Below are positions 18,359 to 26,445 of a stretch of DNA of 64,000 bases, in pieces. The notes below the pieces were generated by a model that was given only the letters and a program-made list of their open reading frames with translations, did not search any database and was not told the origin of the DNA. The stretch's first letter is position 1; each line of letters opens with the position of its first letter. The stretch comes from Parvibaculum sp. (GTDB lineage Bacteria > Pseudomonadota > Alphaproteobacteria > Parvibaculales > Parvibaculaceae), in assembly GCA_017642695.1 (NCBI GenBank), contig JAEPQD010000002.1, positions 372,001-436,000 of the forward strand, written 5' to 3'. The translations under genes were made by a program, and so were the position numbers.

Positions 18359-18380
18359 TAAAAAACGGCTAAGCGCCGTG
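18359..18380 (-). terminator. Intrinsic terminator after fliK-flgD
   Basis: On the minus strand: 5-bp stem ACGGC/GCCGT with a 5-nt loop followed by a run of six T. It is 57 bases past the flgD stop. A second perfect 7-bp inverted repeat, CAATGAC/GTCATTG at 18400-18421, lies just upstream of it and may also belong to the transcript end. Confidence 0.7.
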
Positions 18381-18436
18381 GTAAAATTTGCCCAAAATCA
18401 ATGACTTAGCTGTGTCATTGCGGGACGAATGAGCGC

Positions 18437-19117
18437 TTATCCGGCCGGTTCTGGTTCCTTTACCGCGGTAATCTGCGAATAGCGGATCTGGGCGCCGTTA
18501 ACGGTGAGCAGGGGGTCGGTGGTGCTGAGATCGATCGCTGTGACGAGACCAGTTGTGCGTGTATCCACGGCAACAGGGCTGCCGTCGGCGCCGTTGGCGG
18601 TGACTTTCAGGAAGTAAGTGCCGTCAGCAAGTTCGTTTCCCTTGCTATCCTTGCCATCCCAACTGAATTTGTGATCGCCCTTCGAGGCGTCCATCTTCTC
18701 GGTGTAGACGGTGGCGCCGTCCGAATTGATTACCTGGAGGGTGGTGTCAGGTGCGTCCTTCGCCACAGCGAAGTTCCATGAAGCCTCTCCATCCGCCAGA
18801 AGTGTCCCCGTTCCCGATCCCGTAACCTCCTTGCCGAGCAGCGAAACCGAAAGATTCGCGTTCTGCATCGAGTAGGCAGTGATCAGCGTCTCGAGGTTGC
18901 GGTTGGTCTGAATCGACTGCTCGACCCCCGACATCTGAACAAGCTGCTGTGTGAACTGGTCCGAACTCATCGGATTCGTCGGATCCTGATGCTGGAGCTG
19001 GGTCGTCAGCAGCTTCAGGAATGTATCGAAGTTGCCTGCGAGTGCCGCGGAGGCTGTTGAAGACTGGCTGCTCGAGGTGGCTGCCTGAACGGCAGCAGAG
19101 GCCGATGCGATATCCAT
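18437..19117 (-). CDS. flgD: Flagellar hook-capping protein FlgD
   Basis: Scaffold that caps the growing hook and is itself lost later. The N-terminal export and capping region contains FDTFLKLLTTQLQHQDPTNPMSSDQFTQQL-like sequence diagnostic of FlgD (visible at residues about 30-60). The C-terminal part forms the Ig/Tudor-like domains (FSWDGKDSKGNELADGTYFLKV). Length 226 is normal. AAGGATA ribosome site. It follows fliK by 18 bases, so the two are co-transcribed, probably from the sigma-54-type promoter upstream of fliK. Confidence 0.95.
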   Translation of the reverse strand: MDIASASAAVQAATSSSQSSTASAALAGNFDTFLKLLTTQLQHQDPTNPMSSDQFTQQLVQMSGVEQSIQTNRNLETLITAYSMQNANLSVSLLGKEVTGSGTGTLLADGEASWNFAVAKDAPDTTLQVINSDGATVYTEKMDASKGDHKFSWDGKDSKGNELADGTYFLKVTANGADGSPVAVDTRTTGLVTAIDLSTTDPLLTVNGAQIRYSQITAVKEPEPAG

Positions 19118-19135
19118 TTTGGGTATCCTTCTTTG

Positions 19136-20656
19136 CTAGATGCGGATATCGATGCCGCCATTTGCGGATAGATTGATGTTGTAGACTGGGGATATTGGCG
19201 TCTCGTCACCCGTCTCCGGTGCGTCACTGTCACCGCCGTTTCGGTCCGCGAAACCCCGCTCTTCCGTTCCCTCGCTCTGATCTTTCAGCGAGAAATTCAG
19301 GCTGTCGCCATCGGCCTGAAGGCCGGCATTGTTGAGTGCCTGCTGCAGTGCGCGGGCATCGCGCTGCAGGAGGTCGAGGGTTTCAGGCCGTTCGACGCTC
19401 AAATGAGCAACGACATGTCCGTCCTTCCGGACTTCCATCCGCACGTCTACACGCCCCATTTCCGGGGGATCCAACCGAATGTCGAAACGGCTCACACCCT
19501 TCTGAAGGTTGCGCGCCATCTGAAGGGCGATCGTGGCAGCCGGCACCTGAGTTGGCTGGCTTTGTCCCGGCAGCGTACCGATGCGAACAGTCGCGGTGCC
19601 GCCATTCGCCGAGGTCTGGGTCGCCAGGCTCGGAGGCAGTTCGCCTCCACGTGCTCCTGCACCGGCATCGGTCGACGGAGTTGCAATCGGGCTACCTGAC
19701 TGGGGCATTGTGGTGGCGCGCTGCGTCTGGGCAGCAGCCGCGTGTACCTGTGGAGTGGCTTTCGGCTGTTCGGTTGTCTGTTTGCCGTCCGCCTTCCGGT
19801 TCGCAAGCTGTTCGGCCGCTTCCTGACCGAGGCCCTTCGCGGGTTTCGCCTTCTCGGCGAGTTTCAGTTCTTCCGGGACAGCGTCAGTTGTCTCGTCACC
19901 GCCTGTTGCTTGGCTCTGAACGCCGGAAAGAGGTGTGCCGCTCTTCTCGCCCTTGGCTTTCGCATCGGGAGCGGTCGCGGCTGCAGTGGCTTTGGGCGTC
20001 TTTGGAAGCACGGCCTCTGCGGACGCGGACTCATGCGACGAGGTGGCGGTGTTAGCGACGCTGGCAAGCGTCTCAGGTTTACCGGACGTTTCGGCCGGGG
20101 CAGCCGTTGTCGATTGCGAGACAGCAGTTCCATCAGCGCCTTGCGTCGGTAGCGCAAGGGAAGTACCGGTTGCGATCTCACTCGGGTTGCCTTCGGACGT
20201 AGCGCTTGCCGTCTCGTCTTCCGTGGCGTTCTTTTCCGCGGTGGTTTTTGTCCCGGCGGCCTCTTCGGTCGAGGACTCCGTGCCGGATGTTTCTTCCGCG
20301 GTGCCGGCTTCCTTTGTGTCGGCGGGCATCCGTTGCTCGGCCACTGCGGGGTGGTCCAAGTCCTCAGCTTTTCTCGCGCGAGGTTCTTCCGTCTCGTTTT
20401 CCTTACGGGGTGCCCCGCGCGTTTCCGTTTCGTCTTCGCGGGACGAATGGTAGTGCTCTGCGCGATGGTCATGGCGCTCGGCGCGGTCGGCTGGGCGCTC
20501 GTCGCGGCGTTGCCGCGGTTCCGGGCGGTTGTTTTCCGCCAGGTGGCGGGCAAATTCGTTCGCAGCATCGGCCACTGGCGAACGGACAGAGCCCGGCTGG
20601 ATGGAGAGGCCCTCGGAAGAGGTGCTGCGCTGAGTAGCCGAAGAAGACAAATCCAT
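19136..20656 (-). CDS. fliK: Flagellar hook-length control protein FliK
   Basis: Secreted molecular ruler that sets hook length and switches export specificity. The first 350 residues are low-complexity, rich in Ala, Thr, Glu, Ser and Pro, as expected for the disordered ruler part. The C-terminal substrate-switch domain is recognisable at about residues 365-460: [21 protein letters not shown], then [24 protein letters not shown] and [11 protein letters not shown]. Length 506 is within the family range. Translational start at 20656 with an AGGTGA site. First gene of fliK-flgD. Confidence 0.93.
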   Translation of the reverse strand: MDLSSSATQRSTSSEGLSIQPGSVRSPVADAANEFARHLAENNRPEPRQRRDERPADRAERHDHRAEHYHSSREDETETRGAPRKENETEEPRARKAEDLDHPAVAEQRMPADTKEAGTAEETSGTESSTEEAAGTKTTAEKNATEDETASATSEGNPSEIATGTSLALPTQGADGTAVSQSTTAAPAETSGKPETLASVANTATSSHESASAEAVLPKTPKATAAATAPDAKAKGEKSGTPLSGVQSQATGGDETTDAVPEELKLAEKAKPAKGLGQEAAEQLANRKADGKQTTEQPKATPQVHAAAAQTQRATTMPQSGSPIATPSTDAGAGARGGELPPSLATQTSANGGTATVRIGTLPGQSQPTQVPAATIALQMARNLQKGVSRFDIRLDPPEMGRVDVRMEVRKDGHVVAHLSVERPETLDLLQRDARALQQALNNAGLQADGDSLNFSLKDQSEGTEERGFADRNGGDSDAPETGDETPISPVYNINLSANGGIDIRI

Positions 20657-20692
20657 ATCGTCACCTGGTCGAAATACGGGTCGACTCAGGGA

Positions 20693-20708
20693 AGCAAGCC
20701 GTAGGCCA
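20693..20708 (-). promoter_or_regulatory. Candidate sigma-54 (-24/-12) promoter for fliK-flgD
   Basis: The minus strand reads TGGC-N7-TTGC, with the invariant GG and GC dinucleotides exactly 10 bases apart, the sigma-54 signature. It lies 38-52 bases upstream of the fliK ATG. FlbD, encoded 7 kb away in the same cluster, is the expected activator. Sequence match is good but not proof. Confidence 0.65.
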
Positions 20709-20751
20709 CGGCTTCCGCGGCAAAAATCTCAATCAATTCATTGGGTTGGGC

Positions 20752-20780
20752 TTGACGCATCGGACCCCCGGCCCGATATT
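20752..20780 (+). promoter_or_regulatory. Candidate housekeeping promoter for mnmA
   Basis: -35 TTGACG and -10 GATATT separated by 17 bases. A 17-nt perfect hairpin CCTGCCG-ATC-CGGCAGG (20782-20798) follows in the leader, then an AAGGAG ribosome site just before the mnmA ATG. Confidence 0.5.
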
Positions 20781-20822
20781 CCCTGCCGATCCGGCAGGAT
20801 TTGCCGGGCAAGGAGCGGCATC

Positions 20823-22040
20823 ATGCGCAACGTTTTCGATGAGGAGACAGGGCTGAACAGCCTCGATCTTCCGGGCCGCCCGGAGGAAACGAGGGTCGTA
20901 GTCGCCATGTCGGGCGGCGTCGACAGCTCGGTGACCGCAGCGCTCCTCAAGGAGCAGGGGTACGACGTTGTCGGCATCACCATGCAGCTCTATGACCATG
21001 GCGTTGCCGTTCAGAAGAAGGGTGCCTGCTGCGCAGGACAGGATATTCATGATGCGCGTCGCGTCGCCGAGAGGATCGGCATACCGCACTACGTACTCGA
21101 TTATGAGGACCGTTTTCGCAAGGCCGTGATGGATGACTTCGCGGATACCTATGCGGCGGGGGAGACGCCGATCCCCTGTGTGCGTTGCAACGAGCGCGTG
21201 AAGTTTCGCGACCTTCTTGAAACCGCGCGAGAGCTTGGCGCCGCAGCACTCGCGACAGGACACTACATTGCGAGCAAACAGGGAAAGTCGGGCCGCGAAC
21301 TTCATCGGCCACGAGATGCCGAGCGCGACCAGAGCTATTTTCTGTTCACGACGACGCGGGAACAACTGGACTTCCTGCGCTTTCCACTCGGTGATCTGAC
21401 GAAGCCCGAGGCGCGTGCGCTTGCTGCTCGAATGGGACTGGATGTTGCTGACAAGCCTGACAGCCAGGACATCTGTTTCGTTCCGCAGGGACGCTACACG
21501 ACGGTTGTGCGCAACTTGCGGCCCGGTGCATCGCAGCCCGGCGAGATCGTTCACCTCGATGGCCGCGTGCTTGGCAAGCACGACGGCATCATAAATTTTA
21601 CGATCGGACAGCGGCGCGGTCTCGGTATCGGAGCCGATGGGCCGGACAGCGAACCCCTCTTTGTGGTGAAGCTCGATCCGGTGACACGGCGCGTCGTCGT
21701 CGGTCCGCGCGGGGCGGTCGAGACGCATCGGCTGGTACTCCGCGACGTCAACTGGCTGGGTGACGAAATGTTCGACCAGCTACCCCAGGGCGGACTCCCC
21801 GTTCTCGCCCGCGTCCGTTCGACCAGGGAACCCGTTTCCGCAACGCTTGAATCGACGCCGGAAGGCGCGTCCGTGCGGCTTTTGGAGGCGGAGGGCGGTG
21901 TTGCTGCCGGTCAGGCCTGCGTTTTCTACGATGCGGCAGGAAGCGGTCGCGTTCTTGGCGGCGGTTGGATCGCACGTACCGAAAGTAACTGGCAGGCGGA
22001 TGGCACGGCTGAACCGTCTCTTTCGGCAGCGAACCTCTGA
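20823..22040 (+). CDS. mnmA: tRNA-specific 2-thiouridylase MnmA
   Basis: Cytosolic enzyme that adds sulfur to U34 of tRNAs for Lys, Glu and Gln. The ATP-binding P-loop is SGGVDSS at 30-36. The two catalytic cysteines are seen in [10 protein letters not shown] (Cys122) and [10 protein letters not shown] (Cys218). The block [12 protein letters not shown] and the GHY motif (TGHYIA) also fit MnmA/TrmU. Length 405 includes a slightly longer N-terminus than E. coli MnmA. AAGGAG ribosome site 7 bases upstream. It is transcribed divergently from fliK. Confidence 0.96.
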   Translation: MRNVFDEETGLNSLDLPGRPEETRVVVAMSGGVDSSVTAALLKEQGYDVVGITMQLYDHGVAVQKKGACCAGQDIHDARRVAERIGIPHYVLDYEDRFRKAVMDDFADTYAAGETPIPCVRCNERVKFRDLLETARELGAAALATGHYIASKQGKSGRELHRPRDAERDQSYFLFTTTREQLDFLRFPLGDLTKPEARALAARMGLDVADKPDSQDICFVPQGRYTTVVRNLRPGASQPGEIVHLDGRVLGKHDGIINFTIGQRRGLGIGADGPDSEPLFVVKLDPVTRRVVVGPRGAVETHRLVLRDVNWLGDEMFDQLPQGGLPVLARVRSTREPVSATLESTPEGASVRLLEAEGGVAAGQACVFYDAAGSGRVLGGGWIARTESNWQADGTAEPSLSAANL

Positions 22041-22133
22041 AACGCAATTTGGCCGCAATCGGCCCGGATATAATGTTGCCCGGTGGGGCGGAAAGCCTCA
22101 CAGTAGTGGCGTGAACAAGCGGGGTGCATCATT

Positions 22134-22814
22134 TTGAACGGGATCGTCCGGATCGACGAACAGTCGGTTATCAAGGCATATGCGCGCTGGGCGCCTGTTT
22201 ACGATTTTTCTTTCGGTCCGGTCGCCGATGCGGGGCGCAAGCGAGCCATCGATATCATCAATCAGCGCGAAGGTTCGCTGCTCGAAGTCGGTGTCGGTAC
22301 AGGTGTTGCGCTGCCCCGTTATGCGCCGCATCTGACGGTCACGGGCATTGATCTGTCCCCCGACATGCTGCGCATCGCACGGCAACGCGTTCGAGAAAAA
22401 CGTCTCTCCAATATTGCGGGCATCTACGAGATGGATGCTTCCGATCTTCGGTTCGACGATGCCGCTTTCGACACGGTTGTCGCAATGTATGTGATGACCG
22501 TCGTGCCAGATCCCGTGAAGGTTTTGAAAGAGCTTGAACGCGTCTGCGCACCGGGCGGCGAAGTCGTGATCGTCAATCACTTTGCGCAGGATCACGGATT
22601 GCGGGGATGGGTCGAGAGTTTCATGGCACCGGCCGCGCGGGCACTCGGCTGGCACCCCGATTTCCGGGCTGAGACCATTACGGACATCGCAACGCTCGAT
22701 CTCGTGGACACGGTGAAGCTGAAGCCCTTCGGTCTCTTCACGATGCTCAGGTTCCGCAAGGCCGGCGAGACCACCGTTCCGGACACGCCGGAACAGGCCG
22801 CACCAGCCACCTGA
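22134..22814 (+). CDS. pmtA: Phosphatidylethanolamine N-methyltransferase, PmtA type
   Basis: SAM-dependent methyltransferase of 226 residues that resembles the soluble PmtA of Rhodobacter and Agrobacterium, which methylates phosphatidylethanolamine to phosphatidylcholine. The N-terminal amphipathic block AYARWAPVYDFSFGPVADAG is typical of PmtA and binds membrane lipid. The SAM site is LLEVGVGTGVALP (about 49-61), followed by GIDLSPDMLRIAR and EMDASDLRFDD. The start appears to be TTG at 22134, with GGGG about 10 bases upstream. It could in principle be a related quinone methyltransferase, but the N-terminal block favours PmtA. Confidence 0.82.
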   Translation: MNGIVRIDEQSVIKAYARWAPVYDFSFGPVADAGRKRAIDIINQREGSLLEVGVGTGVALPRYAPHLTVTGIDLSPDMLRIARQRVREKRLSNIAGIYEMDASDLRFDDAAFDTVVAMYVMTVVPDPVKVLKELERVCAPGGEVVIVNHFAQDHGLRGWVESFMAPAARALGWHPDFRAETITDIATLDLVDTVKLKPFGLFTMLRFRKAGETTVPDTPEQAAPAT

Positions 22815-22877
22815 CCGGCGTCTCACCCCCGATTCCGGGCGCAGAAATCTCTCCATTACACCCGCTTTTCCACTTGC

Positions 22878-22907
22878 TTGACAGGTCGGCACATCGCCCC
22901 TTATATG
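22878..22907 (+). promoter_or_regulatory. Promoter of the tRNA gene
   Basis: Perfect -35 TTGACA, 17-base spacer, and -10 TTATAT (or TATATG at 18 bases). It lies 56 bases upstream of the mature tRNA 5' end and is the best housekeeping-type promoter seen in the window. Confidence 0.75.
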
Positions 22908-22962
22908 CGACCTCTTCGGGGCATTTTGGGGCTCCGGGCTGCGGTTTCCGCGGCATTTTCGG

Positions 22963-23039
22963 GGCGGAGTAGCTCAGTTGGTTAGAGCAACGGAATCATA
23001 ATCCGTGTGTCCCCAGTTCGAATCTGGGCTCCGCTACCA
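22963..23039 (+). tRNA. tRNA-Met (CAU anticodon, elongator type)
   Basis: Complete 77-nt cloverleaf with encoded CCA. Acceptor stem GGCGGAG pairs with CTCCGCT (G1-U72 wobble). D-arm GCTCAGTTGGTTAGAGC, anticodon stem ACGGA/TCCGT with loop ATCATAA giving CAU, and T-arm with the usual GTTCGAATC loop are all present. The sequence resembles alphaproteobacterial elongator tRNA-Met. A CAU anticodon is also used by the lysidine-modified tRNA-Ile2, so that alternative is not fully excluded. Confidence 0.93.
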
Positions 23040-23161
23040 CTTTCCCCAAGACCGTATCGATCACCTGTCGCGGCACGGTTCCTGCTCCCTTTCCGGTAAC
23101 TGAATGCGGTCGGCACTCCCTGTGAGCGGCCGCGCGTCAAATCGGAACAAGGTGTCGCAGA

Positions 23162-23458
23162 ATGACCCGGATCGCTTCTTTGTTGTCCCGCCGCATGGCC
23201 CTCCTCGGTGCAGGTGGTTTCGCGTGCCTGGGGGCCGCTTTCTATGTGCTGGTGAGCGCTACGCCAGCCTACGCCTGCAATGGCGGCGGTAACTACAATT
23301 TCAACGAGAACTGGAATTTCAACTACAACGAAAACCACAACACCAATTCGAACACCAACACGAATACCAATTCAAATTCCAGCAGCTTCACCTACTCGTT
23401 CACGACCAACGGTTCGAGCAACAGTTCGGTCACGATCCGAGAAAGCATTTCGAACTAG
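23162..23458 (+). CDS. Secreted mini-protein with alternating asparagines
   Basis: 98-residue open frame with an AAGGTG ribosome site 8 bases before the ATG. Residues 1-38 form a positively charged start and hydrophobic segment ending in TPAYA, a likely signal peptide. The remaining 60 residues begin with Cys and are dominated by Asn at every second position (NYNFNENWNF, then NYNENHNTNS, then NTNTNTNSNS), followed by a Ser/Thr-rich tail. Strict two-residue alternation puts all Asn side chains on one face of a beta strand, as in amyloid-like or solenoid surfaces. I do not recognise a family. The stop overlaps the convergent pseudouridine synthase stop. Confidence 0.75.
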   Translation: MTRIASLLSRRMALLGAGGFACLGAAFYVLVSATPAYACNGGGNYNFNENWNFNYNENHNTNSNTNTNTNSNSSSFTYSFTTNGSSNSSVTIRESISN

Positions 23459-24138
23459 AACGGGCAATCGTCAACGAAGGTTACGATGCGTCCATCCGCA
23501 GGGTGATGAAGAGTGATTGTCTCCGCGTGCAACTGCAGACGGTCGGCAGCTGCGAGCGCTTTGCCATCGGCGTAGAAGCCGTCTCCTAAAATCGGATGGC
23601 CGATGCTTCGAAGGTGAACACGAAGTTGGTGCGATCTCCCGGTCAACGGAAACAATCTCAATCTTGTCGCGTCGGCTTCGCGCGCTATCACTTCCCACTC
23701 CGTCAGAGCCGATCGCCCCTTTTCCTTGTCGACCATCTGTTTCGGACGGTTCGGCCAGTCGGTCGCAAGGGGTAGATCGATTGTTCCAGCGTTTGCACGC
23801 ACACATCCGGACACTCGAGCGATATAGACCTTCCGGATTTTCCGGCGTTCGAACTGGAGTCCGAGATGGCGCTGTGCCTTTGGGTTCATCGCCATGATCA
23901 CGATGCCGGATGTTTCCCGGTCCAGGCGGTGGACAAGGCGTGCTTGCGGAAACCGAATGCGCGCGCGTTCTTCGAGGCAATCGCGATGGTTTTCCGGCTT
24001 TCCCGCTACGCAGAGAAGACCGCTTTGCTTCGAGAGAACAAGGATATCGTTATCGGCATGCAGGGGTGTGAGCCATGGTTCCGCCGGTGGACGGTAATCG
24101 AACGGAGCGGGTGGGCTGTTCGGCTTCTTCAGTGTCAT
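23455..24138 (-). CDS. RluA-family pseudouridine synthase
   Basis: RNA-modifying enzyme that isomerises uridine to pseudouridine. The catalytic motif HRLDRETSG (catalytic Asp in the centre) is at about residue 70. Other family blocks are LSKQSGLLCV, RRKIRKVYIARV and LTGRSHQLRVHLRSIGHPILGD. It lacks an S4 domain, like RluA and TruC rather than RluC/RluD. Start at 24138 is chosen because its ATG overlaps the TGA of the preceding GIY-YIG gene (ATGA), giving a coupled pair. The exact substrate (rRNA or tRNA position) cannot be read from the sequence. Confidence 0.9.
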   Translation of the reverse strand: MTLKKPNSPPAPFDYRPPAEPWLTPLHADNDILVLSKQSGLLCVAGKPENHRDCLEERARIRFPQARLVHRLDRETSGIVIMAMNPKAQRHLGLQFERRKIRKVYIARVSGCVRANAGTIDLPLATDWPNRPKQMVDKEKGRSALTEWEVIAREADATRLRLFPLTGRSHQLRVHLRSIGHPILGDGFYADGKALAAADRLQLHAETITLHHPADGRIVTFVDDCPF

Positions 24139-24443
24139 GGTTTCGGGCAGGGGACGTGGAGGGTGGCTCCTGCCGCGGTTCGAATCAGGTGCCATTTTTT
24201 GGTGGAGGAGAGCTTCTTGACTGCAATTTCCTCTCTCAGGGCTTCTCCGCGGCTTGAATATTGCCTGATCAGGAGTATCCGCTCCGGGGGATAGCTGCGG
24301 GTGAACTTGGCTCCCCGGCCGGCCAGATGCGCCTCGAACCTTGCGTCAACGTCGATCGCGATCCCGGTGTAGAGCCGTCCGCCAGCGCATTCCAGAATGT
24401 ACAGGTACCAGGGAGTAGGGGCGTGGCCGCCGTTTTCCGCCAT
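24135..24443 (-). CDS. GIY-YIG domain protein (UPF0213/YhbQ type)
   Basis: Small (102-residue) single-domain GIY-YIG nuclease-like protein. The signature is seen as WYLYILECAGGRLYTGIAIDV, the Arg as DARFEAHLAGRGAKFTRSY, and the catalytic Glu as ALREEIAVKKL. This matches the stand-alone YhbQ group, whose role in the cell is unclear though nuclease activity on DNA has been reported for some. It overlaps the start of the downstream pseudouridine synthase by four bases. Confidence 0.9.
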   Translation of the reverse strand: MAENGGHAPTPWYLYILECAGGRLYTGIAIDVDARFEAHLAGRGAKFTRSYPPERILLIRQYSSRGEALREEIAVKKLSSTKKWHLIRTAAGATLHVPCPKP

Positions 24444-24521
24444 TTACCGATTTTCCTTCGGCTCCCGGCTTGAAGCCGTTATTATGGTGCCCTCAAAGCT
24501 CTTGGGGAGGAGCGAGGGAGG

Positions 24522-24737
24522 ATGAACGACAATAGCACTCTCAGGTATCTGAGCGAGGCCTATGACGGTGTCTGCTTCCATGTCGAGCCGCTGCTTTCGG
24601 CTCTCGTCAGCGACACCGCGATGCGGGCTTACTTGATGGCGGCTGCTGCGGCATTTGCCGTCTATTCCGCATTCTTCATTTTCGGATCGGTACGCGATTT
24701 TGCAGGAGCCATGCGCACGGCCTTCCGGCGCGCATAG
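24522..24737 (+). CDS. Small single-pass membrane protein, unknown
   Basis: 71-residue open frame preceded by a strong purine-rich ribosome site (GGAGCGAGGGAGG immediately before the ATG). Residues about 36-56 are hydrophobic (AYLMAAAAAFAVYSAFFIFG), followed by a short basic tail ending FRRA. No family recognised. The strong ribosome site and clean membrane topology argue that it is real. Confidence 0.6.
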   Translation: MNDNSTLRYLSEAYDGVCFHVEPLLSALVSDTAMRAYLMAAAAAFAVYSAFFIFGSVRDFAGAMRTAFRRA

Positions 24738-24858
24738 TGATTTCTGCCGATTTTCGGCGATCTGTTTTTGTGAAGGTTCTTTTGCGGCGACCGGCAGGCG
24801 CCGCACTCTTTTCCCATGTCTCGATGACGCAGTGACGGTGCTCGTCAAAACGTGCTAG

Positions 24859-25494
24859 ATGCTGCCAATCGGTCTGTTCGATGGCAGTGACATGAAGAAG
24901 AGACGGAGCGGTGCGCTTCGCGGTCTTGCGCAAGTTGGCACGCGCAAGAAGCCCGGTGGAAGCACCTTCGGCGATGTTCTGGAATCTCTGGGTGACCGCA
25001 GCTTCGGTTGGGGGTTCATGCTTGTCGGCTTCATGAACATGCTGCCATTGCCGCCGGGCACCAACATGGTTCTCGGCTTGCCGATATTGTTCATCGCAAC
25101 GCAAATGATGCTTGGGCGGCAGACGCTCTGGCTGCCGGACCTCGTGACGAAACGTTTTATCGCCCGGGAAAGATGGCGCGCGGGTGCCCTCAGTGCTCTC
25201 CCGATCGCCCGGCCGCTATCGCGGATTACGCGGGTGCGCTATCTCCGTATCTTTCAGGGCAAGGCAGAGAAGCCGCTCGGATTTCTGTTGCTTGTTACCG
25301 GGGTTGTTCTCTGCGTTCCCGTTCCGCTCACAGGCTGGATGCCGGCGATATCCTGCTTCGTGACCGGTCTCGGTCTTGTCGAGCACGATGGTGCGATCGT
25401 GGGGTTGGGCATCATCATTGCGATTGTCGCCCTTGCGATAGCGATAGCCATGATCCTGGCGATTTATCTCGGAATCAGCTACGCGGGCGCGTAA
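24859..25494 (+). CDS. ExoD-like membrane protein (exopolysaccharide synthesis family)
   Basis: 211-residue protein matching the ExoD family first described in Rhizobium exopolysaccharide mutants. Key blocks are GDRSFGWGFMLVGFMNMLPLPPGTNMVLGLPILFIA-type sequence in the first membrane hairpin and RWRAGALSALPIARPLSRITRVRYLRIFQG in the cytosolic loop. Two long hydrophobic stretches follow to the C-terminus. The true start is uncertain: neither the ATG at 24859 nor the in-frame ATG at 24892 has a good ribosome site. The biochemical function of the family is not established. Confidence 0.8.
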   Translation: MLPIGLFDGSDMKKRRSGALRGLAQVGTRKKPGGSTFGDVLESLGDRSFGWGFMLVGFMNMLPLPPGTNMVLGLPILFIATQMMLGRQTLWLPDLVTKRFIARERWRAGALSALPIARPLSRITRVRYLRIFQGKAEKPLGFLLLVTGVVLCVPVPLTGWMPAISCFVTGLGLVEHDGAIVGLGIIIAIVALAIAIAMILAIYLGISYAGA

Positions 25495-25497
25495 CGA

Positions 25498-26124
25498 TTA
25501 TTTACCGAGATCGTATTGCCCGCCTCGTTCGATGCCGCGCTTGTAGGCGGGGCGCTCATGCATCCTTGTGAGGTAATCGTTCAACTTCGGAAACGGAGCG
25601 AGTAGGCCGAGTGATTTCGCGGCCTCGAGCGGGAAGGTGAGTTGAATGTCGGCGCCCGTCAGATCGTTTCCAACAAAGAAGTTGCGATTGCCGATGGCGC
25701 TTTCCATGTAGCCGAAATGGTTCTGCGTCTCGCTTTCGAGTCTCGGGTGCAGCGGCTTTCCCGCATCGCCGAGCCTCATCACATAAAGCGTCAGCATGAC
25801 CGGCAGCATTGCCGAGCCTTCGGCATAGTGCATCCAGTGTAGATAGGAAACGAATTCGGGTGTGTCTTCGGCAGGCATGAACTTGTCGCGTCCGTGCTTC
25901 CGGATGAGGTACTCGACGATCGCGCCCGACTCCGCGACCGTCGCGTTGCCGTCGGTGATGACGGGCGATTTGCCGAGAGGATGGACTTTCTTCAGGCTTT
26001 CGGGTGCGAGATTGGTGGTGGCGTCGCGCTGATAGCTGACAATTTCGTAGTCGGCGCCGAGTTCCTCCAGCAACCAGAGAATGCGCTGCGAACGGGAATT
26101 GTTGAGATGATGAACCGTAATCAT
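25498..26124 (-). CDS. Glutathione S-transferase
   Basis: 208-residue GST with a thioredoxin-like N-terminal domain. It has MITVHHLNNSRSQRILWLLEELG, where the Ser of NNSRSQ is the likely glutathione-activating residue, KSPVITDG with the cis-Pro, and ESGAIVEYLI. The all-helical C-terminal domain ends in AYKRGIERGG. The ATG at 26124 is the start expected for the fold; the frame continues upstream but without family sequence. Substrate unknown. It is a stand-alone gene. Confidence 0.92.
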   Translation of the reverse strand: MITVHHLNNSRSQRILWLLEELGADYEIVSYQRDATTNLAPESLKKVHPLGKSPVITDGNATVAESGAIVEYLIRKHGRDKFMPAEDTPEFVSYLHWMHYAEGSAMLPVMLTLYVMRLGDAGKPLHPRLESETQNHFGYMESAIGNRNFFVGNDLTGADIQLTFPLEAAKSLGLLAPFPKLNDYLTRMHERPAYKRGIERGGQYDLGK

Positions 26125-26267
26125 TGCGGCGCCTTTGTGTTTGGGGAAGGGGAGGAGAATTGAGGAGCTTTGTTGCGGTCCGAAGCGTATGATTGTGATT
26201 GTCACGCGCATCGATACCGGTGTCGGCAGTTCGCACACAGGGTCTGCGCTACATCGGGAGGCCGATT

Positions 26268-26408
26268 TTGGCCAAAGGTCAGAAGAAGAGCAATCGCGAA
26301 ACGAAGAAGCCCAAGGCGGATAAAAACAAGAAAAAGCCCGGCGCTGCGCCAGCTTCTCCGTTCGCCGATACTGCAAAGTCCGGCGCTCCGGGCAAGGGCA
26401 AGAAGTAA
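26268..26408 (+). CDS. Small Lys-rich basic protein
   Basis: 46-residue protein starting at a TTG (26268) with a GGGAGG ribosome site about 6 bases upstream. The sequence starts MAKGQKKSNRETKKPKADK and continues with Lys/Pro/Ala to the end GKGKK. Very similar short proteins with the same MAKGQ-SNRE-KKPK start occur widely in alpha- and betaproteobacteria as hypotheticals, so I consider it a real gene. It would bind nucleic acid or another polyanion, but no function is known to me. Confidence 0.7.
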   Translation: MAKGQKKSNRETKKPKADKNKKKPGAAPASPFADTAKSGAPGKGKK

Positions 26409-26445
26409 ATCCCGCTTTATCGACGGCGTGTGCGCTCCAGCGGAC

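Noticed and set aside
22963-23160. tRNA 3' end as a possible integration site
   Set aside because: No duplicated tRNA 3' end, no integrase gene and no shift to foreign-looking genes follows; the downstream genes are housekeeping.
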